A stretch of DNA of 5,490 bases from Cloacimonetes bacterium UBA3541. GTDB taxonomy: Bacteria; Cloacimonadota; Cloacimonadia; Cloacimonadales; Cloacimonadaceae. Positions 1-4,663 of this stretch are shown one piece after another (the stretch's first letter is position 1; each line of letters begins with the position of its first letter). The DNA lies in NCBI GenBank assembly GCA_002376725.1, contig DFOM01000047.1, positions 1 through 5,490 on the forward strand, read 5' to 3'. The notes under the pieces were generated by a model. The model was given only the letters and a program-made list of their open reading frames with translations, did no database searches and was not told the DNA's origin. Both the position numbers and the translations under genes were made by a program.

Positions 1-202
1 CTATCATATGTACTATATTAGGATACAATTTAGCAATATAAGCGGTCACAAAAAAAGTAGATTTTATATTATACTTATTATAGATATCTAAAAGAAGAGG
101 CATCCCGTCTTCCAAAACTTTTTTACCTGTTTCATCTCTCAAATCATTATGCCATATTGAGGTTGTCTCAACATCATTTGTGAGCAAAGCATATTTAATC
201 AT
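1..202 (-). CDS. NodB-type polysaccharide deacetylase, partial (C-terminal part outside window)
   Basis: This is the first 67 codons of a gene that continues past the left edge. It starts at ATG (202-200) and reads MIKYALLTNDVETTSIWH, followed by a stretch ending in KSTFFVTAYIAKLYP. The LTNDVE segment at residues 7-12 matches motif 1 of carbohydrate esterase family 4, where the Asp residues act as base and metal ligand. The KSTFFV strand is the usual second strand of the NodB fold. Such enzymes remove N-acetyl groups from polysaccharide or lipid-linked sugars. The His motif and catalytic C-terminal motifs are outside the window, so activity cannot be judged. An AAGGA lies upstream but with a long spacer of about 18 nt. 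The gene follows the WbmS-like deacetylase by 41 bp, as in one operon. Family assignment is fairly sure; substrate is unknown. Confidence 0.8.
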   Translation of the reverse strand, partial: MIKYALLTNDVETTSIWHNDLRDETGKKVLEDGMPLLLDIYNKYNIKSTFFVTAYIAKLYPNIVHMI

Positions 203-243
203 ACAAAATAATAATATATTCCTTATATCCTTATAATTAATAA

Positions 244-1026
244 TTAAATTTCTTTTACTGCATTACGCTTAACCACTTTATTCCTATAGTATTTTTTATA
301 GATAATGTGAATAAATTCAAATAACTTAATCAATATCCACTCTAAAAGATTGTTTGTCCAGTGTTCAGGATGAGTTGTTATTAAAATCTTATCTGGCAAA
401 TCATTAATATGTTCTATTATATTATTTGTTGTTTTAAAATAAAAATTATAATTAGTTTGGACTTTATCTCTCAATGAATATTTGTTTCCATTCCAACATC
501 TAACTGTATCTGTCAAATACAATATCATATTAAAATCAAAATCTAAATATGGCTCACAAATAATTCCATAATCTTTATAATTATATTTTATCCATAAATC
601 TCTATTATCATAAGGTGATCCACTTCGTCCATGCATACAAATGGTTTTAACTGGATAGACTTTTCTTAATTTATTGAGATTATTTAAAAAAGTTTGTATC
701 GCTATCTCATAATTTCCTTTTGCAGAACTAAGGTCTTCATAATGGTAACCTATTTCATGTCCTAAATAAGCTATTTTTTTTATTATCTTTATATTAAAAT
801 CTTCTTTTCTCTTTCTAAAATAGTATGTTGCTTTAATATCCCAGCTTTTTTCATTTTTTGCTAATCTTAAAGCAGCTTTTTCATTTAAATCTACATCATG
901 TCTGAGAATAACTACTTTTGGTAACGGTGATAAAACAAAATCTTCTACAGTTTGAAAATTATAGCCAGCTTTTTTAAAAGCATCCAATAATTCGCTATAC
1001 TTTCTAACTGTAAAATCTCTATTCAA
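244..1026 (-). CDS. WbmS-like polysaccharide deacetylase family protein, TTG start
   Basis: This 260-residue protein resembles the WbmS-like branch of the NodB/CE4 deacetylase superfamily, found in O-antigen and capsule clusters. Visible landmarks are FTVRKYSELLDAF at residues 5-17, the metal-binding RHDVD at 42-46, KATYYFR at 65-71, GHEIGYHYED at 89-98, MHGR at 131-134 followed by YDNRDLW, LTDT at 171-174, and THPEHW at 218-223. The canonical CE4 motif HxxxH is incomplete: His95 is followed by YEDL, so the second His is missing, as I recall for this branch. The role would be deacetylation or a related hydrolysis on a surface glycan, inferred from context. The reading frame has no ATG before residue 131. 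The only usable start is TTG at 1026-1024, and an in-frame stop lies at 1042-1044. The start sits just beside an inverted repeat copy, so the native ATG may have been lost. The tail (residues 230-255) is hydrophobic and basic. Confidence 0.8.
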   Translation of the reverse strand: MNRDFTVRKYSELLDAFKKAGYNFQTVEDFVLSPLPKVVILRHDVDLNEKAALRLAKNEKSWDIKATYYFRKRKEDFNIKIIKKIAYLGHEIGYHYEDLSSAKGNYEIAIQTFLNNLNKLRKVYPVKTICMHGRSGSPYDNRDLWIKYNYKDYGIICEPYLDFDFNMILYLTDTVRCWNGNKYSLRDKVQTNYNFYFKTTNNIIEHINDLPDKILITTHPEHWTNNLLEWILIKLFEFIHIIYKKYYRNKVVKRNAVKEI

Positions 1027-1030
1027 AAAG

Positions 1031-1052
1031 AGCCACCGAAATTACCGAAAAA
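1031..1052 (-). repeat. Inverted two-nonamer copy of the CGGTG repeat
   Basis: The plus strand reads AGCCACCGAAATTACCGAAA, which is the reverse complement of the repeat core elsewhere in the window. It has two nonamers instead of three and no AT-rich tail. It fills most of the 30-bp gap between the GxxExxY stop (1057) and the TTG start of the deacetylase (1026). It is the only copy in this orientation, and it faces the first unit of array A at 1471-1500 across the GxxExxY gene. Confidence 0.75.
1033..1037 (-). promoter_or_regulatory. Repeat-supplied Shine-Dalgarno-like GGTGG before TTG start
   Basis: On the minus strand GGTGG lies 6 nt before the TTG start of the WbmS-like deacetylase. It is part of the inverted repeat copy at 1031-1052 and is the only purine-rich block in reach of the start. 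That it works as a ribosome binding site is inferred from position only. Confidence 0.3.
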
Positions 1053-1056
1053 TAGT

Positions 1057-1425
1057 TTAATGGACAATTCTCTTGAATTCTAATTTTGCCATATTGCCAA
1101 AGTTTAAGATATATCCCACTTTGAGCCCCGTTGCACTTAGATAATTTATTATTTGTGAGCAATGCATTGAATGAATTATATTACAAGCTTTGAGCTCCAG
1201 TATAATTTTACCTTCCACAATAATATCAGAAATATAATCTCCAACAATTTGATCTCTATAAAAAACTGGTATAGGAACCTGATAAACATAACTAATACCT
1301 TGATATTTAAATTCTACACATAAAGCTCGTTCATATACTTTTTCCAAATATCCGGCTCCAAGCTCTTTGTGCACAGCAATTGCACAGCCAATAATTCTAT
1401 CACTCAGCTCCTTCTCATATATCAT
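1057..1425 (-). CDS. GxxExxY family protein (PDDEXK-type nuclease fold)
   Basis: This 122-residue protein is full length for the GxxExxY family, whose members are usually about 120-135 residues. The signature is at residues 25-31 (GYLEKVY), after an amphipathic N-terminal helix ending in HKELG. A PDDEXK-like core follows: Asp67 in YISDIIVEG, then Glu77 and Lys79 in ILELKA, then Gln91 in SQIINYL. This is the expected D...ExK plus Q pattern of the nuclease superfamily. Biochemical function is not established for the family. The start is ATG at 1425-1423; no other start codon lies in frame before the TAG in array A. AGGGGA lies upstream with a spacer of about 13 nt. It has no obvious role in polysaccharide synthesis, and repeats lie on both sides, so it looks like a passenger in the operon. 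Confidence 0.88.
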   Translation of the reverse strand: MIYEKELSDRIIGCAIAVHKELGAGYLEKVYERALCVEFKYQGISYVYQVPIPVFYRDQIVGDYISDIIVEGKIILELKACNIIHSMHCSQIINYLSATGLKVGYILNFGNMAKLEFKRIVH

Positions 1426-1469
1426 AAATTTTGGGTCTTCCCCTTTCTTGTTTTGAAAATTATATAACC

Positions 1470-1661
1470 TTTTCGGTGTCTTCGGTGCTATCGGTGGCTA
1501 ATATTTTTGTATTATAAATCATTTTTCGGTGTCTTCGGTGCTATCGGTGGCTAATATTTTTGTATTGTAAATTACTTTTCGGTGTCTTCGGTGCTATCGG
1601 CGGCTAATATTTTTGTATTGTAAATTACTTTTCGGTGCTCTTGGTGTCTTCGGTGGCTAAT
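1470..1661 (-). repeat. Array A: 53-bp tandem repeat, three full units plus terminal core
   Basis: Units begin at 1471, 1524, 1577 and 1630, an exact 53-bp period. Each full unit has a 27-bp core of three nonamers (TTCGGTGTC, TTCGGTGCT, ATCGGTGGC) and an AT-rich tail starting TAATATTTTTGTATT. The first tail ends ATAAATCATT; the next two end GTAAATTACT. The third core has one change (CGGCGGC). The fourth unit is a core only, TTCGGTGCTCTTGGTGTC followed by TTCGGTGGC, and joins directly to the VanZ coding sequence. On the coding strand the cores read as TEx or HRx tripeptide repeats. Confidence 0.93.
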
Positions 1662-2129
1662 AAAAATAAACAGCAGAGTCAATATTGCTCCAAAGAGATT
1701 CGCTATCATATCCATAGGATTAAAAGTTCTATAAGGCAAGAGATATTGTAAACATTCACTGATTATAGCAAAACCACCTACAATTAGTATATATTTCAAA
1801 ACAGGTTTATGATTAAAAATCGGATTGCCCTGCCTTTCCCCAATCAAATATAAAGGGATAAAGATAAGAAAAGATACAAAATGAATAAGATAATCCAATC
1901 TAAATTCAAATATAGGTTTATGAATGATACGATTTAAATCATCTCCCAAGGGAATAACATTCATTGCTAAAACTATAATCAACCATCCCCAAAATAACCA
2001 TCTTGCCCCATTTGCCACCATTTTATTTTGTATCTTCATTCTATTTTTTTTCTCTGTGCTCTCAGTAGTTAAATTTTTTTCGGTGTCTTCGGTGCTATCT
2101 GTGGCTAATATTTTTGTATTATTAATCAT
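1572..2129 (-). CDS. VanZ-like small membrane protein with repeat-encoded ends
   Basis: The core is a VanZ-family protein with four predicted membrane helices. Counting from the full 185-residue frame, these lie near residues 44-60, 80-97, 111-128 and 140-157. The family signature is clear: DYLIHF at 79-84, ECLQ at 125-128, then R134 and MDMIANLFGA at 139-148. VanZ proteins are linked to teicoplanin resistance and surface chemistry, but small members in polysaccharide clusters have no settled role. The frame opens at ATG 2129 inside array B, and residues 1-30 are repeat-derived. The second ATG (2039, MKIQNKMVANG) is the more likely original start and gives 155 residues, although its Shine-Dalgarno signal is weak (AGAG about 13 nt away). 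From Ser158 on, the C-terminus is encoded by array A: SHRRHQEHRK, then STEDTEK and a TAA. The native stop therefore seems to be lost. The family is fairly sure; the true ends are uncertain. Confidence 0.8.
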   Translation of the reverse strand: MINNTKILATDSTEDTEKNLTTESTEKKNRMKIQNKMVANGARWLFWGWLIIVLAMNVIPLGDDLNRIIHKPIFEFRLDYLIHFVSFLIFIPLYLIGERQGNPIFNHKPVLKYILIVGGFAIISECLQYLLPYRTFNPMDMIANLFGAILTLLFIFISHRRHQEHRKVIYNTKILAADSTEDTEK

Positions 2130-2320
2130 TTTTCTGTGTATTCGGTGTTCTCGGTGGCTAATATTTTTGTATTATTAATCATTTTTCGGTGTTTTCGTTG
2201 TTCTCGGTGGCTAATATTTTTGTATTGTAAATTACTTTTCGGTGTCTTCGGTGTTCTCGGTGGCTAATATTTTTGTATTGTAGATTACTTTTCGGTGTAT
2301 TCGGTGTTCTCGGTGGCTTC
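2050..2320 (-). repeat. Array B: 53-bp tandem repeat, four full units, terminal core and a degenerate half-unit
   Basis: Full units begin at 2078, 2131, 2184 and 2237, and a terminal core begins at 2290; the spacing is exactly 53 bp. A decayed core (TCTGTGCTCTCAGTAGTTA, about 2052-2070) precedes them. The first core matches array A (CTATC in the third nonamer); the others have TTCTC. The first two tails end ATTAATCATT; the last two end GTAAATTACT or GTAGATTACT. The terminal core runs directly into the 3' end of wecB and encodes its last residues. The low-coordinate end encodes the first 30 residues of the VanZ ORF. Confidence 0.93.
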
Positions 2321-3433
2321 TTCTCTTGTCTCAAACCATTCATCAAGTACTTTTACAATTCTGTTGGCTGTCTTTCCATCCCAATATTTAGGTATCTTTC
2401 CTTTTTTTACATTCCCTTCAATAATTTCCCTAGCACTATTAACAATACTTTCCACATTCAAATCAACAAGATGATTGGTACCTTCTGTAATGGTTATCGG
2501 TCTTTCCGTATTTTCTCTTAAGGTTAAACAAGGGACCCCAAAATAGGTTGATTCCTCTTGAATACCTCCCGAATCTGTTAAGATAAATTTTGCATTCATC
2601 TCTAACTTTAGAAAATCTAAATATCCTAATGGCTCAGTAAAAAGAATATCTGAACTAGTATTTAAAATAGATGATAAACCAAGTTCATAAATATTTTTCC
2701 TTGTCCTGGGATGCATAGGAAAGATAATCTTTATTTTTCTCCCTATTTTTTCCAAAGAGGTTAACAACATTTTTAAACCTTCATATTCATCAACATTAGA
2801 TGGTCTATGTAATGTTACTAAAGCATATTTTTCATTAGGTAACATATTTAATTGGTGAAAAATATTAGAATTTTCAGCTTTTTCTTTATGTGCGACCAGA
2901 GAATCAATCATAATATTTCCTACAAAATAAATTTTCTCTGGGTTTATACCCTCTTTTCCCAAATTATTATTAGCATCCTGCGAAGGTGTTAATAAAATAT
3001 CGGATATTCTATCTGTTAGAACTCTATTTATCTCTTCAGGCATTCTATCATCATAACTTCTTAGACCCGCTTCAAGATGAGCTACGGGAATATATAATTT
3101 CTTGGCAACTAAAGCACAGGCAATTGTAGAATTAACATCACCTGCAACAATAACCAAATCAGGTTTATCGCCTGCTAGAATCAAATCTTCATAGCGTTCT
3201 ATTATTCTGGCTGTCTGTTTTCCCTGTGTTCCTGAACCTACATTTAAATAGGCAGATGGCTCAGGCATAGCCAAATCATTAAAAAAGAGTTTGGACATTT
3301 GTTCATCATAATGCTGACCTGTATGTATTATCTGGGGTTCATATCTATTACTAGACAACGATAATTCTCTATAAAGAGGTGCCATTTTCATAAAATTAGG
3401 TCTTGCACCCACTATCAAATGAATCAATCTCAT
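2285..3433 (-). CDS. wecB: UDP-N-acetylglucosamine 2-epimerase (non-hydrolysing)
   Basis: This cytoplasmic enzyme interconverts UDP-GlcNAc and UDP-ManNAc (EC 5.1.3.14), supplying ManNAc or ManNAcA for surface glycans. The 382 residues match the family length of about 360-385 with a GT-B-like fold. Visible motifs are GARPNFMKMAPL at 9-20, HTGQHYDEQMS at 37-47, VAGDVNST at 96-103, AHLEAGLRS at 118-126, PEEINR at 132-137, VTLHR at 206-210, FPMHPRTR at 238-245, and DSGGIQEES followed by GVPCLTLRENTERP at 287-312. Residues aligning with the catalytic Asp95, Glu117, Glu131 and His213 of E. coli WecB appear present (Asp99, Glu121, Glu133 or 134, His209). The start is ATG at 3433; AAGGA lies 14 nt upstream, and the ATG overlaps the TGA of a 25-codon ORF. 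Oddly, the last ten residues (ATENTEYTEK) and the TAA come from the terminal core of array B, so the native C-terminus after FETRE has been replaced or extended. The function call is firm. Confidence 0.96.
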   Translation of the reverse strand: MRLIHLIVGARPNFMKMAPLYRELSLSSNRYEPQIIHTGQHYDEQMSKLFFNDLAMPEPSAYLNVGSGTQGKQTARIIERYEDLILAGDKPDLVIVAGDVNSTIACALVAKKLYIPVAHLEAGLRSYDDRMPEEINRVLTDRISDILLTPSQDANNNLGKEGINPEKIYFVGNIMIDSLVAHKEKAENSNIFHQLNMLPNEKYALVTLHRPSNVDEYEGLKMLLTSLEKIGRKIKIIFPMHPRTRKNIYELGLSSILNTSSDILFTEPLGYLDFLKLEMNAKFILTDSGGIQEESTYFGVPCLTLRENTERPITITEGTNHLVDLNVESIVNSAREIIEGNVKKGKIPKYWDGKTANRIVKVLDEWFETREEATENTEYTEK

Positions 3434-3507
3434 AATGCTTTGTCAAATTCCTTAACTCTTATTTTCATATTCATTCCAAATTTATAACTTCTTTTCCCCT
3501 CATTCAT
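3430..3507 (-). CDS. Possible short ORF (25 codons) overlapping the wecB start
   Basis: An ATG at 3507 opens a frame reading MNEGKRSYKFGMNMKIRVKE and ending FDKAL with TGA at 3432-3430. The TGA overlaps the wecB ATG as ATGA, the arrangement typical of translational coupling. Upstream the same frame continues into the nonamer array as HRNHRNHRRN. There is no good Shine-Dalgarno before the first ATG. I do not recognise the peptide. It may be a leader, a remnant of a gene tail, or chance. Confidence 0.22.
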   Translation of the reverse strand: MNEGKRSYKFGMNMKIRVKEFDKAL

Positions 3508-3511
3508 ATTT

Positions 3512-3547
3512 CTTCGGTGGTTTCGGTGGTTTCGGTGGCTCCGATGG
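3512..3547 (-). repeat. Nonamer-only repeat array (9-bp period)
   Basis: Three consecutive copies of TTCGGTGGT or TTCGGTGGC are followed by a decayed fourth (TCCGATGG). They belong to the same nonamer family as arrays A and B but lack the AT-rich tail. The array ends 2 bp before the TAA of the DUF354 gene (3550-3552), so here the repeat lies just outside the coding region. Confidence 0.85.
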
Positions 3548-3549
3548 TT

Positions 3550-4632
3550 TTATTTAAATCTACCAAAATCAAAATCCTTTGCCTTAACCTCTTTTACCGA
3601 TTCAGGATAATTTTCTACAAACCAAACCAAGAATTCAGTAACATCAATTTTATCTTGAAGAATCCTCTCTCTCTTTTTTTGCCATTCTTCTTTTAAATTA
3701 GATAGTTCCAGAAATTCTTTTATTCTATAAAGCATCCAATCAAAATGAGAAGGATGATAACCAAAGGTTAAACCGTATTTCAATTCTAATTCCTCCAAAA
3801 CTGCCAATCGATTAGCAAAAGTATTACAACGAAATGAAGGGACTCCTAATACAGCTGCTTCTATAGTCATAGTTTGCGAATCAGATATTAGCATTTGAGC
3901 ATAATATAAAAAAGTATGTATTTCATCAGGTGCTATTGGCATTCTGAATTCAGCAAATTCTGGTTCTAATTCTGTTTCCGTAGTGATAAATACTTTTCCA
4001 TATTTAGAAAGAGTATCTATCAAAATATGTTTTTGTTCTTTACTTAATCCATATTCGTGAATATCATGATGAGCTTTAAAAGCATTAAACCTTAATATAA
4101 AATATTTGTTCTCTTTATCTAATCCATATTTTGTCAGGATACTGGGATCAGGCGTAAAATTATTAGGATGTAAATAAGCAAGCTCATGATTACCAGGATA
4201 ATATATAGCATTTTTAAGATTTTCATAACTTAGCGCATCTGGTGATAGAATGTGATCTACATAAGGAGAAACAAACTTTGCTGTAAATGGTTGAACCGCC
4301 TGGTCATCTTCATCTAATAAAATTGATTTAGTTTTGGTCCCCCTCAAGGCAAAAACTGATAATGATGAGCCAATTGCTATATCAATTTCTCTCTCTTTTA
4401 TAATATTCTTTACCTTACGATTAAAACTAAATTGTTTAATAATTTTCTCTCTAATATTTTTGCCCTTCTCGCCAATTTCAATATAGGGTATCAGATAGGT
4501 ATTTAATAGATTTCTTACTATTGGAATAGATTGACAAACTACGGTTAAATTATGATTATCCCTTAATCTATAATACAAATTTTTAATGTTATGAAAATGG
4601 GCAGGATGAGCTATATTAACAAGTATATTCAT
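3550..4632 (-). CDS. DUF354 family protein (glycosyltransferase-like, GT-B type)
   Basis: This 360-residue protein matches the length and layout of the DUF354 family, a GT-B-like group found in archaeal and bacterial surface-glycan clusters. The N-terminus MNILVNIAHPAHFHNIKNL carries the family HPAHxHxxKN motif at residues 9-18, a nucleotide-fold start similar to WecB and MurG. A central DEDD (107-110) and YYPGNHELAYLHP (144-156) follow. The C-terminal half has the sugar-nucleotide-like signature SDSQTMTIEAAVLGVPSFR at 250-268, comparable to DSGGIQEES in WecB. No enzyme activity is proven for the family; transfer or epimerisation of a sugar is an inference. The ATG at 4632 has an A/T-only upstream region with no Shine-Dalgarno, 31 bp after the FemAB-like stop. 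The C-terminus (DFDFGRFK) is not repeat-derived. Confidence 0.85.
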   Translation of the reverse strand: MNILVNIAHPAHFHNIKNLYYRLRDNHNLTVVCQSIPIVRNLLNTYLIPYIEIGEKGKNIREKIIKQFSFNRKVKNIIKEREIDIAIGSSLSVFALRGTKTKSILLDEDDQAVQPFTAKFVSPYVDHILSPDALSYENLKNAIYYPGNHELAYLHPNNFTPDPSILTKYGLDKENKYFILRFNAFKAHHDIHEYGLSKEQKHILIDTLSKYGKVFITTETELEPEFAEFRMPIAPDEIHTFLYYAQMLISDSQTMTIEAAVLGVPSFRCNTFANRLAVLEELELKYGLTFGYHPSHFDWMLYRIKEFLELSNLKEEWQKKRERILQDKIDVTEFLVWFVENYPESVKEVKAKDFDFGRFK

Positions 4633-4663
4633 TAAATAGATTAATAATTATAATTTAGAATTT

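Larger units (their letters stand above)
1031..1500 (-). mobile_element. Candidate GxxExxY element bounded by inverted repeats
   Basis: The GxxExxY gene is bracketed by repeat copies in opposite orientation. Read from outside inwards, the left end is AGCCACCGAAATTACCGAAA and the right end on the minus strand begins AGCCACCGATAGCACCGAAG. The unit would be about 470 bp, with the nuclease-fold gene as its only cargo. No clear target-site duplication is visible: the left flank is CAAAAAG and the right flank runs into the AT-rich tail and further array units. It sits inside what otherwise looks like a continuous polysaccharide operon. Mobility is inferred from structure only; an alternative is that the repeats arrived independently at both ends. 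Confidence 0.35.

Noticed and set aside
1021..1510. Target-site duplication around the GxxExxY unit
   Set aside because: Flanks CAAAAAG on the left and ATATTTTTG on the right are only generally A/T-rich; no matching direct repeat can be defined.
1661..1670. Intrinsic terminators at the repeat clusters
   Set aside because: The cores are not self-complementary within one orientation, and the 5-bp TAATA/TATTA stem in the tail is too weak and A/T-only to act as a terminator hairpin.
1924..2178. Plus-strand ORF over VanZ and array B
   Set aside because: It is antisense to the VanZ coding region and the repeats; its phenylalanine-rich composition is what the reverse of these sequences gives, and no family is recognisable.
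1470..2320. CRISPR array
   Set aside because: The 27-bp cores and 26-bp intervals resemble repeat-spacer spacing, but the intervals are nearly identical to each other, so they are not spacers. No cas gene is present.
2273..2521. Plus-strand ORF over the 3' end of wecB
   Set aside because: It is a shadow of wecB, which has full conserved motifs on the minus strand.
3441..3446. TTGACA as a -35 box for wecB
   Set aside because: On the minus strand TTGACA ends only 7 nt before the wecB ATG, leaving no room for a -10 box and transcript start.
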